From Thermoanaerobaculia bacterium (lineage in GTDB: Bacteria; Acidobacteriota; Thermoanaerobaculia; UBA5066): DNA of 9,407 bases. The translations under genes were made by a program, and so were the position numbers. Shown piece by piece: positions 1 through 6,677 of the stretch (positions are counted from its first letter, which is position 1; every line of letters starts with the position of its first letter). The notes beneath the pieces were generated by a model. That model did no database searches and had not been told where the DNA came from. It was given only the letters and a program-made list of their open reading frames with translations. The DNA is taken from assembly GCA_017999215.1 (NCBI GenBank), contig JAGOBQ010000126.1, positions 1 through 9,407 on the forward strand. Reading direction: 5' to 3'.

Positions 1-1297
1 CGGCGAGATGGAGGCGCTGCGACTCGGGGGCGACGACCGCGACGCCCTCGTGCCCGAGGGGGCGCGGGAGGAAGGCGCGGCCGGCCTCCGCCCCCTCGCC
101 CGAGAGCGGCGCGGCGAGGGATTCGCCGCCGGGGAGCGCGGCGACGAGGGCGAGCGGCTCGGGGGGGAACGGGCGCCCCGGCGCGCACTCGACGTGAAGG
201 CCGGCGCGGCCGGCGGACTCCGCCGAGGCCAGGAAGGCGTCGAGCGAGGCGGGGGAGCTCTCCCAGGAGGGGAGGTCTCCGGACCCGCCCGCGGTGATCG
301 TCGGGGCGGGCGAGTCCGCCGTTCCGCCCGGCTCCGCCTCCGCGTCTTCCTCGCCGAACAGCGACCCGCTCCCCGCGGGCTTCGCCGCCGGCCGCGGCGC
401 CGCGGCCCCCGCCGCCTCGAGCAGCTCCTTCTTCAGGCGCGAGAAGCCGAGCTCGCCGAAGAACGCCGCGAGAGCGGCCGTCCCTTCCGGCGACGCCGGG
501 GGAACGGCGAACGTCTCGAGAAGGCTCTCCGCGCTCCCGCCCCCCGGCACCGGGGCGTCGCGCCGGACCGTGGCGAGCTCGCGCGAGCGGAACGCGTCGT
601 CCCGCCCCGCCTCGAGCGCCTCGCGCCGCTTCCCCTTCAGCTCGCCGACGCGCGCGTAGATCTCCTCGAGGGGGCCGAACGTCGCGACGAGCTCCTTCGC
701 CCCCTTCTCGCCGATCCCGCGGACGCCGGGGATGTTGTCGGAGGAGTCGCCCATGAGGCCGAGGACGTCGGTGACGCGCTCGGGCGGCGCGCCGAAGAGC
801 TCGGCGACGCCGGCGGAGTCGAGGAGCTTCTCGTGGACCGGGTGCCAGACGGAGACCGCGCCTTCGCGGACGAGCTGGAAGAGGTCCTTGTCCGCGGAGA
901 CCACCTCGACGACCAGTCCGGCGCGCGCCCCCTTCTCCGCGAGCGTCCCGATCAGGTCGTCGGCCTCGAAGCCCGGCTCCTCGACGACGGCCAGCCCCAT
1001 CGCGCGGCAGAGCGCCTTCACGTCGGCCACCTGCGGGACGAGGTCGTCCGGCATCGCCGCGCGCGTCGCCTTGTACTGGGGGTCCATCTCGTGCCGGAAC
1101 GTCTTCTCGGGGCGGTCGAAGCAGACGGCAACGGCGTCGGGCTTCCTCTGCGAGAGGAGCTTCCGGAGCATCGTCGCGAACCCGAACGTCGCGTTCGTCG
1201 GCCGCCCGTCGGGGGCGGAGAGCGGGCGGATCGCGTGGAAGGCGCGGTAGAGGTAGCCCGAGGCGTCGAGGAGCGCCAGCGTCTTCTTTTCCGGCAT
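1..1297 (-). CDS. polA: DNA polymerase I, N-terminal part (runs off the window)
   Basis: PolA fills gaps and removes RNA primers and damaged strands in replication and repair. The window holds its first 432 residues from an ATG at 1297; the family is usually about 900 residues, so the rest of the exonuclease-like domain and the polymerase domain lie to the left. The 5' nuclease domain (about residues 6-290) is clear: DASGYLYRAFHA near the start (Asp11), a YKATR motif, GFEADDLIGTLA, SADKDLFQLV, and the metal/HhH block GLMGDSSDNIPGVRGIGEKG. An Ala/Pro-rich linker leads into the 3'-5' exonuclease-like fold from about residue 345. There the expected FDTET motif reads LHVEC (residues 367-371), which loses the first catalytic Asp, so proofreading is probably absent, as in Taq or Bst PolA. 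The gene is divergent from the PHP gene with 36 bases between starts. Identification is firm; loss of proofreading is inferred. Confidence 0.96.
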   Translation of the reverse strand, partial: MPEKKTLALLDASGYLYRAFHAIRPLSAPDGRPTNATFGFATMLRKLLSQRKPDAVAVCFDRPEKTFRHEMDPQYKATRAAMPDDLVPQVADVKALCRAMGLAVVEEPGFEADDLIGTLAEKGARAGLVVEVVSADKDLFQLVREGAVSVWHPVHEKLLDSAGVAELFGAPPERVTDVLGLMGDSSDNIPGVRGIGEKGAKELVATFGPLEEIYARVGELKGKRREALEAGRDDAFRSRELATVRRDAPVPGGGSAESLLETFAVPPASPEGTAALAAFFGELGFSRLKKELLEAAGAAAPRPAAKPAGSGSLFGEEDAEAEPGGTADSPAPTITAGGSGDLPSWESSPASLDAFLASAESAGRAGLHVECAPGRPFPPEPLALVAALPGGESLAAPLSGEGAEAGRAFLPRPLGHEGVAVVAPESQRLHLA

Positions 1298-1333
1298 GTC
1301 GACCGGAGTCTATCGGGAGGGCGGGACCGTAAG
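1298..1333. promoter_or_regulatory. Divergent start region between polA and the PHP gene
   Basis: Only 36 bases separate the two divergent start codons, so promoters for both genes must lie here or overlap the coding starts. On the minus strand TAGACT sits 9 bases before the polA ATG. On the plus strand TAAGAT (1330-1335) overlaps the first ATG of the PHP gene and lies 16 bases before an in-frame GTG at 1352. Each matches four of six bases of a TATAAT -10 box, and no convincing -35 box is visible. If the TAAGAT is a real -10, the GTG is the true PHP start. This is inference from short, weak matches. Confidence 0.25.
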
Positions 1334-2449
1334 ATGGGGCGAGGCCCGCCCGTGTCGTCCGTCCCGATCCCCCCCGCCCCGCCCGTCACGAACGCCCGCG
1401 TCGCCTCCGCCCTCCTCGCCCTGGCCGACGCCGAGCCGCCCGGCGCGCGTCCCGCCGCCGAGTACCGCTCGGCCGCCGCGACGCTCCGCCAGCTCCCCGA
1501 CGAGCTGCACGGCCGCCGGATCCATCTCGGCGGCCTGCCGCACGTCACGCCCCGCGCGGCCGACGCGATCGCCGCGTTCCTCTCCTGCGGCTCGGACGAG
1601 TCGGTCGGCGACCGGCTCTCGGCCCTCCTCGACCGCGACGACCCGGCGAGCGAGCGCAAGCGCGAGTACCTCTCCCGCGCCGACGTCGACCGGATCCTCG
1701 CGGCGCCCGAGGGGATCTCGCCCGCCGACCTCCGGGCCGACGTCCACCTCCACACCGACCGCTCCGACGGGACGATCCCGCTCGCCGACCTCCACCGCGC
1801 GCTCGCCGCCCGCGGCGACCGCTACGCGCTCCTGACGGACCACGCGCGCGACCTCGCCGTGGCCGGTGGACTCCACGCCGGCGACTTCGCCGCGCAGGCG
1901 CGCGAGCTCGAGCGGCTGAACGCGCGTACGGGGGAGGAGTTCGGGATGCTCCTCGGAGCCGAGGCGAACATCGCCGAGGACGGGACGATCGACGTCCTGC
2001 CGGCGAACGTCCCCGTCCTCGCGGGCGTCGTCGCCTCGGTCCACACCGACCTGCGGGGCCCGAAGGACCAGACGGCCCGCCTCGTCCGCGCCGTCGAGCG
2101 CCCCGGCGTCGCCGTCCTCGGCCACCCGAAGGGGCGGCTCTACAACATGAGGACCGGCGTCCGAGCGAGCTGGGACCGCGTCTTCGCCGCCGCGGCCGAG
2201 CGGGGCGTCGCGATCGAGATCAACGGCTGCCCCGAGCGGCAGGACCTGCCGCCGTCGCTCGCGCGGGCGGCCCTCGCCGCCGGCTGCCTCTTCGCGCTGA
2301 CGAGCGACGCCCACGCCCACCGCCACCTCGGGTTCCAGCGCTTCTCCCTCGCGATCGCGCGGCTCGCCGGGATCCCGGCGGAGCGGGTCGTCAACACCTG
2401 GCCGCGCGATCGGTTCGAGGAGTGGCTCGAGGAGAGACGGCAGGCCTGA
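1334..2449 (+). CDS. PolX-like N-terminal domain fused to PHP phosphoesterase, no polymerase domain
   Basis: This 371-residue protein resembles the two ends of bacterial family-X DNA polymerase (PolX). Residues about 20-100 match the 8-kDa helix-hairpin-helix DNA-binding domain (AEYRSAAATLRQLP, then a GGLPHVT turn where PolX has the LPGIG-type hairpin). Residues about 131-360 are a PHP domain with all nine expected metal ligands: H138, H140, D145, H170 (TDH), E210 (GAE), H237 (SVH), H264 (GHP), D325 and H327 (SDAH). Only about 35 residues lie between them, so the PolX palm and thumb are missing. In PolX the PHP domain gives Mn-dependent 3'-5' exonuclease and AP-endonuclease-type activities; a repair nuclease or phosphoesterase is the likely role here (inference). 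It sits divergent to polA. The ATG at 1334 has GGGAGG 13 bases upstream; the in-frame GTG at 1352 is a plausible alternative (365 residues). A generic PHP phosphatase is the other possibility. Confidence 0.88.
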   Translation: MGRGPPVSSVPIPPAPPVTNARVASALLALADAEPPGARPAAEYRSAAATLRQLPDELHGRRIHLGGLPHVTPRAADAIAAFLSCGSDESVGDRLSALLDRDDPASERKREYLSRADVDRILAAPEGISPADLRADVHLHTDRSDGTIPLADLHRALAARGDRYALLTDHARDLAVAGGLHAGDFAAQARELERLNARTGEEFGMLLGAEANIAEDGTIDVLPANVPVLAGVVASVHTDLRGPKDQTARLVRAVERPGVAVLGHPKGRLYNMRTGVRASWDRVFAAAAERGVAIEINGCPERQDLPPSLARAALAAGCLFALTSDAHAHRHLGFQRFSLAIARLAGIPAERVVNTWPRDRFEEWLEERRQA

Positions 2450-2515
2450 AGCCTCCGGCCGCGGGGCGCCCCTGATATCGTCTTCTCTCCACGGATTCCG
2501 GCAGAGGAGGCAAAG
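2450..2515 (+). promoter_or_regulatory. Short spacer before the Kbp-like gene, probable promoter
   Basis: This 66-base spacer separates the PHP gene stop from the Kbp-like ATG. It contains one AT-richer spot, TGATAT at 2474-2479, which could serve as a -10 element about 35 bases before the start, and it ends in a strong ribosome site AGAGGAGG (2503-2510) five bases from the ATG. No clear -35 box and no terminator with a T-tract can be seen, so cotranscription with the PHP gene cannot be excluded. Confidence 0.2.
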
Positions 2516-2980
2516 ATGGGACTGTTCGGCAAGTCGCTCGACGAGAAGACCGCCGAGGCGGTGAAGAGCCTGCGCGGCTCGATCAAGGGGCTGAAGAGCC
2601 TCGACGCGGTCGTCGAGGGGAAGACCGTCACGCTGACCGGCGAGGCGGACAGCATCGAGGCCAAGGGAAAGGCCATGGCCGAGTTCAACAAGCTCGTCGA
2701 GACCGAGAACACGATCAACAAGATTGCGCTCGCGAAGGCGCCCGTCCCCGCCGCGCCGACGCCCGCCGCCGGCGCCGTCGTGACCGGCGGGGCCCCCGCG
2801 GCGGCCGCCGCCGGCGCCGGGAAGGTCCACGTCGTCGAGAAGGGCGACACGCTGAGCGCGATCGCCAAGAAGTATTACGGCAAGGCGAACGCCTACATGA
2901 AGATCTTCGAGGCGAACAAGGACGTCCTGACGGACCCGGACAAGATCAAGCCGGGGCAGCGCCTGCGCATCCCGGACTGA
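2516..2980 (+). CDS. kbp: BON-LysM potassium-binding protein, Kbp (YgaU) family
   Basis: E. coli Kbp is a small cytoplasmic protein of about 149 residues that binds K+ through a BON and a LysM domain and is induced under salt stress. This 154-residue protein has the same order. It begins MGLFGK, with no signal peptide. A BON domain spans about residues 12-73 (GKTVTLTGEA, then a helix and the closing strand). An Ala/Pro-rich linker covers about 74-102. The LysM domain (103-153) carries EKGDTLSAIAKKYYG, a KIFEANKD block and the ending PDKIKPGQRLRIP, nearly the same as the E. coli C-terminus. The start is secured by AGAGGAGG five bases before the ATG. The linker is longer than in E. coli. The gene is probably monocistronic and ends against a strong hairpin. 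Potassium binding is transferred from the family; a generic LysM protein is the fallback call. Confidence 0.9.
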   Translation: MGLFGKSLDEKTAEAVKSLRGSIKGLKSLDAVVEGKTVTLTGEADSIEAKGKAMAEFNKLVETENTINKIALAKAPVPAAPTPAAGAVVTGGAPAAAAAGAGKVHVVEKGDTLSAIAKKYYGKANAYMKIFEANKDVLTDPDKIKPGQRLRIPD

Positions 2981-2992
2981 TCGCCGGGCTCA

Positions 2993-3027
2993 GGCCGGGC
3001 CGCGGGCTTCCGCCCCCCGGCCCGGCC
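2993..3027. terminator. GC-rich hairpin between convergent genes, probable bidirectional terminator
   Basis: A perfect inverted repeat, GGCCGGGCC (2993-3001) and GGCCCGGCC (3019-3027), lies between the stop of the Kbp-like gene and the stop of the DUF2279 gene, which converge here. A G-C pair at 3002/3018 can extend the stem to ten pairs. It has no T-tract on either strand, so it is not a textbook intrinsic terminator, but its position and strength suit a bidirectional or Rho-assisted transcription end. Confidence 0.6.
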
Positions 3028-3046
3028 GCCCGTTCGCGCCGCCGCG

Positions 3047-4111
3047 TCAGTCGTAGATCACCGCGCCCGGGTCGAATCGGTCGCCGGTGTCGGGTCCGTG
3101 CCACCGACCCGAGTTCAGGTCGTACCGCCAGCCGAAGGCCGTCCAGGGAATCCGGTAGGTGCGGGCCAGGAGGAGGAGCGTCCGGCCCCACCACCTGTCG
3201 TCCCGGACTCCCGCCGCCCGGAGGAGCTGCTCGACGTTCAGGCCGAGATCGACCCCGACGTTTCGCTGCCTCACCTCGGCGGGAGAGAAGCGGTACCCCT
3301 TCGAGCCGTAGGTGAGCGAGACGAGGAGGAAGCGCGCCGGGCCGGGCGAGACGCCGAGGCGCGGCAGCAGACCGTCGAGCTTCAGGTCGACGGAGTGAAC
3401 CCAGCGGGAATAGTCGCCGCCGTAGGCCGTCGCCCGGCAGCACGGGTCAGGGACCCGTGCCTTCACGACGCCGAAGCGGAAGCCGATCGTGTCCTCGAGC
3501 CGGAGACCGTTCACGCCCGCGGCGGCGGCCGCGCCGAGGACGTTCGCCGCGGCGTCCTCCCAGGAGGCGCCGTACTTCGTGAGGCCGTCGCCGATCTCGA
3601 TGACGAGGCCCGCGGTCGACACGAGGGCGATTCCGAGGAGGCGCGCCGTCCGCTCGTCTTTCCCGACGGATCGGTAGATCGCTTCCGCGCCGTCCTGCGC
3701 GATCGCCGCCATCACGAAGTGGGACGCCTTGTCCGCGCCGCCGGCGTAGCTGCGGCGCCCGAGCCCCCCCTCTTCCCGGAAGTGGAAGGACGCGCCTTCC
3801 TCTTTCCGCCACCAGGTGAGCCACCCGGCGAGCGGCACCGCCGCGAGGACGGCCGCCGAGACCCGCGCCGTGCGTGCGTCGAAGACCCTTTCCGGGGGGG
3901 CCGTCGGCGCGGCGGCCCCCGAAGCCGCGCTCTCCCCGGGTCCCGAAAGCGGGGAAGCAGCGGGAAGCCCGGAGAGGGGCGCCGCGAGAAGGCGGACCCC
4001 TTCGAGCCGGAAACCGGGCTTCTCCTCTCCGGCGGGGGCCCCGAGAACCGGAGCCGACGCACCGAGGAGGAGGGCGAGGATCGCGGCCCCTCGGCGGCGG
4101 AGACCCCTCAG
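3047..4111 (-). CDS. Secreted DUF2279/YfiM-like protein with apparent CTG start
   Basis: No ATG, GTG or TTG start fits. A CTG at 4111 overlaps the fchA stop (CTGA) and has a perfect AAGGAG eight bases upstream. It yields 354 residues beginning with a classic signal peptide: a basic RGLRRRG segment, hydrophobic AAILALLLG, and a likely cleavage after APVLGA. A Pro/Ala-rich stretch (40-75) and a hydrophobic segment (84-98) follow. Residues 124-215 match DUF2279: ADKASHF (Asp127, Lys128, His131), a hydrophobic helix, then EIGDG and the closing KYGASWEDAAANVLGA. The E. coli member YfiM is a small lipoprotein of unknown function. The C-terminal 140 residues are rich in alternating aromatic and polar strands (VSLTYGSKGYRFSP, FGWRYDLNSG), which suggests an envelope-facing beta-rich domain (inference). 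The function is unknown; it is the last gene of the minus-strand run. The family call is fairly sure; the start codon is less so. Confidence 0.82.
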   Translation of the reverse strand: MRGLRRRGAAILALLLGASAPVLGAPAGEEKPGFRLEGVRLLAAPLSGLPAASPLSGPGESAASGAAAPTAPPERVFDARTARVSAAVLAAVPLAGWLTWWRKEEGASFHFREEGGLGRRSYAGGADKASHFVMAAIAQDGAEAIYRSVGKDERTARLLGIALVSTAGLVIEIGDGLTKYGASWEDAAANVLGAAAAAGVNGLRLEDTIGFRFGVVKARVPDPCCRATAYGGDYSRWVHSVDLKLDGLLPRLGVSPGPARFLLVSLTYGSKGYRFSPAEVRQRNVGVDLGLNVEQLLRAAGVRDDRWWGRTLLLLARTYRIPWTAFGWRYDLNSGRWHGPDTGDRFDPGAVIYD

Positions 4112-4746
4112 CCCGCGAGCTCCTTCGCCTTCGCGAGGGCCCGGACCTTCTCCATCGCCTCGGCCGCCTTCTTCGCCGCCAGCTCCGCGTCGTTCCGGAA
4201 GCCGTCGGCGAGGCCGGCGTCGGAGATGCCCGGGAGGTTGATCCTCACGTTCGCGAGCGCCCCCTCGAGCGCCGACGAGAGGAGGAGGGCGGCGACGTAG
4301 GCGTCGGAGGCGCAGTTCGGGTTCCCCTTCTCGAGGACGACGGGAGCCTTCGCGAGCGCCTCCATCGAGAAGAAGGCCGTCTGCATCGGGACGGTCGTCG
4401 CGAGGATCGTCGCCTCGTCGATCGCCTTCTTGCGCGCCGCCTTCTCCTCCTCCGTCTCCTTCGGGAGCTTCCGCGCGGCGACGATCGCGTCGTAGGCGCG
4501 CGTGTCCTCGTCGACGAGGCCGAGGAGCGTGTCGCGGTTCGCGTCCATCGCCGAGGCGACGCGCTCCAGCTCCTCCCACGACTCGCGGTACTTCTCCTTG
4601 CCCAGGGTGAGGCGACAGACCATTCCGAGGAGGGCGGCGCCCATCGCTCCCGCCGCGGCCGAGGCCGAGCCGCCGCCGGGGGCGGGGGCGTCGGAGGAGA
4701 GAGCGGCGCTGAAGTCGCGGACGGCGAGGGAGACGAGGTCGGTCAC
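4108..4746 (-). CDS. fchA: Formimidoyltetrahydrofolate cyclodeaminase
   Basis: This enzyme converts 5-formimino-tetrahydrofolate to 5,10-methenyl-tetrahydrofolate and ammonia. It returns the one-carbon unit from histidine (or purine/glycine) breakdown to the folate pool. The 212-residue protein is the full stand-alone FTCD C-terminal domain: PAPGGGSASAAAGAMGAAL at 21-39, an acidic segment with DEDTRAYDAI (79-88, Asp81 at the position of the catalytic Asp), GNPNCASDAYVAAL (141-154) and the ANVRINLPGI block (165-174). It is all-helical and cytoplasmic by prediction. The start is GTG at 4746, with AGGAGG four bases upstream. No formiminotransferase domain is fused, so formiminoglutamate must be handled by a separate protein not in this window. 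It lies 85 bases after hutI, which supports a histidine-degradation role, and its stop overlaps the next gene. Confidence 0.95.
   Translation of the reverse strand: MTDLVSLAVRDFSAALSSDAPAPGGGSASAAAGAMGAALLGMVCRLTLGKEKYRESWEELERVASAMDANRDTLLGLVDEDTRAYDAIVAARKLPKETEEEKAARKKAIDEATILATTVPMQTAFFSMEALAKAPVVLEKGNPNCASDAYVAALLLSSALEGALANVRINLPGISDAGLADGFRNDAELAAKKAAEAMEKVRALAKAKELAG
4120..4125 (-). promoter_or_regulatory. Ribosome binding site that fixes the CTG start
   Basis: AAGGAG on the minus strand sits inside the last codons of fchA, exactly eight bases before CTG at 4111. This is the best Shine-Dalgarno match and spacing near the DUF2279 reading frame. It selects a start that produces an intact signal peptide. 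Confidence 0.6.
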
Positions 4747-4774
4747 GGTTCCTCCTGCTGTTCGATTCCGGAAC

Positions 4775-4793
4775 GGGGGCCTTCGCGGCCCCC
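4775..4793. other. GC hairpin and nine-C run in the hutI-fchA spacer
   Basis: In the 85-base gap before fchA, GGGGGCC (4775-4781) and GGCCCCC (4787-4793) form a seven-pair stem around a five-base loop. The right arm merges into a run of nine C residues (4789-4797). On the coding (minus) strand no T-tract follows, so termination is doubtful; it may be a processing or stability structure. A GATATC at 4812-4817 further upstream is the only AT-rich spot and could be a weak promoter element for fchA. Confidence 0.4.
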
Positions 4794-4831
4794 CCCCGAT
4801 TCGGTGGCGAGGATATCGCCGGATCTCGCGG

Positions 4832-6118
4832 TCACGTTCCCGGCACGCGCCGGCCGTCGCGGACGACGGGGCGCCCCGAGACGACGACGTCGGTCACGGT
4901 GTTGACGCCGTAGTGGTAGACGAGGTGCTCCAGGTTCCGGCCGTCGACGAGGACGACGTCGGCCGCCTTGCCCGGCTCGAGAGAGCCGCGGCGCGCCGCC
5001 TCGCCGACCGAGGCGGCGGCGTTGAGCGTCATCGCGGTGAGCGCCTCCTCCACCGTCAGCCCCACCCCGATCGTCGCGAAGAACGCGACGGCGGGGAGCG
5101 ACTCCGTGTAGGAGGAGCCGGGGTTGCAGTCGGTCCCGAGGGCCACCGCGACGCCGGCCGAGACCATCTCGCGCGCCGGCGCGTAGCGGTTCATCCGGAG
5201 GAAGACCGACGTGCCGGGGAGGAGCGTCGCGACGACTCCCGCCTTCGCCATCGCGTGGATGCCGTCGGGCTGCGCGAAGAGGAGGTGGTCGGCCGAGAGC
5301 GCTCCCACCTCGGCCGCGAGGCGAGCCCCGCCGAGCGGCGTCAGCTCGTCGGCGTGGAGGCGCGGCGCGAGGCCGACGGCCTTCCCCGCCTCGAGGATCC
5401 GGCGCGACTCCGCGAGGTCGAAGACGCCGTGTTCGCAGAAGACGTCGACGAAGCGGGCGCCGTCGGCCGCGAGGGCCGGGAGGATCTCGTCGCAGCACTC
5501 GGCGACGTAGCGCGCCTTCTGCGCGTCGGAGCCGCGCCGCTCGAGCGGCACCTCGTGCCCCGGGAGCGCCGTCGCGACGACCCCGACCGGGTGGCCGTCG
5601 GCGGCGGCCTTCAGCGCGGCGAGCTGCTTCCGCTCGCTCGCGAGGTCGAGGCCGTAGCCCGTCTTCGCCTCGCAGAACGTCGTCCCGTGGAGGAGCATCC
5701 GGTCGAGCCGCTCGCCGGTGACGGCCGCGAGCTCCTCGAGGGAGGCGGCCCGCGTCGCCGCGACGGTCGAGACGATGCCCCCGCCCGCGGCCGCGATCTC
5801 GGCGTACGTCCTCCCCTTCAGCCGCTCGTTGAACTCGCCCTCGCGGTAGCCGGCCCACGGGATGTGCGTGTGCGGGTCGACGAAGCCCGGGAGCGCCGTC
5901 TTCCCGCGCCCGTCGAGGACGACGTCGCCGGCGCGGGGCTCCTCGCCGTTCCCGGCGACGAACTCGGAGTCCGTGCCGACCCAGGCGATCCGCCCTGCTT
6001 CGCAGACGAGGGCGGCGTCCTCGATCCGCGTGATCCGCCCCTGGGCGGCGCCCGTCCGGGCGGCGTTTCCGAGGGGGGTGGCGAGCTGGGAGAGGTGCCG
6101 GACGACGAGGCGGCTCAA
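4832..6118 (-). CDS. hutI: Imidazolonepropionase
   Basis: HutI hydrolyses 4-imidazolone-5-propionate to N-formimino-glutamate, the third step of histidine degradation, in the cytoplasm. The 428-residue length is typical. It is an amidohydrolase-fold enzyme with a small beta-sandwich (residues 1-75 and about 385-428) around a TIM barrel. Metal and active-site residues are in place: DPHTH (H83, H85), LPGHEVP (H188), RLHADE (H255 and E258), SADH (H278) and GTDCNPGS (D330). The FNERLKGRTYAEIAAAGGGI and EAKTGYGLD signatures are also diagnostic. The start is TTG at 6118, forming a TTGA overlap with the divIVA stop, with GAGAGG four bases upstream; this suggests translational coupling. fchA follows, but hutH and hutU are not in the window. 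All catalytic residues are intact, so it should be active. Confidence 0.97.
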   Translation of the reverse strand: MSRLVVRHLSQLATPLGNAARTGAAQGRITRIEDAALVCEAGRIAWVGTDSEFVAGNGEEPRAGDVVLDGRGKTALPGFVDPHTHIPWAGYREGEFNERLKGRTYAEIAAAGGGIVSTVAATRAASLEELAAVTGERLDRMLLHGTTFCEAKTGYGLDLASERKQLAALKAAADGHPVGVVATALPGHEVPLERRGSDAQKARYVAECCDEILPALAADGARFVDVFCEHGVFDLAESRRILEAGKAVGLAPRLHADELTPLGGARLAAEVGALSADHLLFAQPDGIHAMAKAGVVATLLPGTSVFLRMNRYAPAREMVSAGVAVALGTDCNPGSSYTESLPAVAFFATIGVGLTVEEALTAMTLNAAASVGEAARRGSLEPGKAADVVLVDGRNLEHLVYHYGVNTVTDVVVSGRPVVRDGRRVPGT

Positions 6119-6639
6119 ACGGCCTCTCCGTCCTTCCTCTTCGGCCGCATGACGGAGACCGAGGCGTCCAGGTCCTCCTCCTCCTTGTCGAAGTTGAGGA
6201 CCTGCTGGAACATGTCGAGCATCCCCTGGAGCTTCAGGTGGAAGTTCTTCCTCTCCACCCGGAGCTCGCGGATCCTCTTCTCCTTCTCGGCGGCCTTCTC
6301 GAGCGACTGCTGCACGAGCCGCTCCCCCTGCCGGTTCGCCTCGGCCAGGATCCGGTCCGCCTCGCGCTCGGAATCGGCGCGGAGCGCTTCCGCGTTCCGC
6401 TGCGCCATGAGGAGCGTCTCCTTCAGGACGGCCTCGGTCTGCCGGTGGTGCGCGACCTCGTCCTTCAGCCGGGAGTTCTCGCGCTCCAGCTCGTCGAGCG
6501 TCCGCATCAGCTCCTCGAGATCGTCGCCGACGAGCTCGAGGTACTGGGCGACCTCGTTCCGGTCGAGGCCCCGGAACCGGATCGGGAACGTCCGCTTGCG
6601 GATATCGAGAGGGGTGATGGAGGGTCTCATCGCGTTCAT
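6115..6639 (-). CDS. DivIVA-domain coiled-coil protein
   Basis: DivIVA-type proteins are cytoplasmic coiled coils that gather at curved or polar membrane and recruit division or wall-growth factors. This 174-residue protein opens with the DivIVA signature: ITPLDIRKRTFPIRFRGLD (residues 8-26), then NEVAQYLELVGDDLEEL. A long heptad coiled coil runs from about 33 to 135. It ends in an acidic EEEDLD stretch and a basic tail. The usual Phe in the membrane-inserting N-terminus is present (F18 and F22). Two in-frame ATGs are possible: 6639 (AAAGGG six bases upstream) and 6630, which gives the more usual MRPSITP start. A TAGAAT sequence overlaps the first ATG and could be a -10 for a leaderless transcript from the second. 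It follows yggS and a membrane protein, similar to the ylmE-ylmG-divIVA order of Gram-positives. The family is sure; the exact role is unknown. Confidence 0.88.
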   Translation of the reverse strand: MNAMRPSITPLDIRKRTFPIRFRGLDRNEVAQYLELVGDDLEELMRTLDELERENSRLKDEVAHHRQTEAVLKETLLMAQRNAEALRADSEREADRILAEANRQGERLVQQSLEKAAEKEKRIRELRVERKNFHLKLQGMLDMFQQVLNFDKEEEDLDASVSVMRPKRKDGEAV

Positions 6640-6677
6640 TCTAAGCCCTTTGCGGCGCGCCCCCTCCTCACGCGGAG

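Noticed and set aside
8..1333. Very long open plus-strand frame running opposite polA into the PHP gene
   Set aside because: It is an antisense frame kept open by high GC. Its product is low-complexity and Arg-rich, while the minus strand encodes unmistakable PolA motifs. Only the part from 1334 is real.
3047..4111. DUF2279 gene as a pseudogene lacking a start codon
   Set aside because: The frame is intact from signal peptide to stop, family motifs are preserved and a ribosome site is ideally placed. A rare start is more likely than decay.
4112..4579. Extending the DUF2279 gene upstream to an ATG at 4579
   Set aside because: The added 156 residues are Arg/Gly/Glu-rich, lie antiphase inside fchA and would bury the signal peptide. 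The CTG with AAGGAG fits better.
4108..4746. Bifunctional formiminotransferase-cyclodeaminase
   Set aside because: Only the cyclodeaminase domain is present; the upstream sequence is a short spacer followed by hutI.
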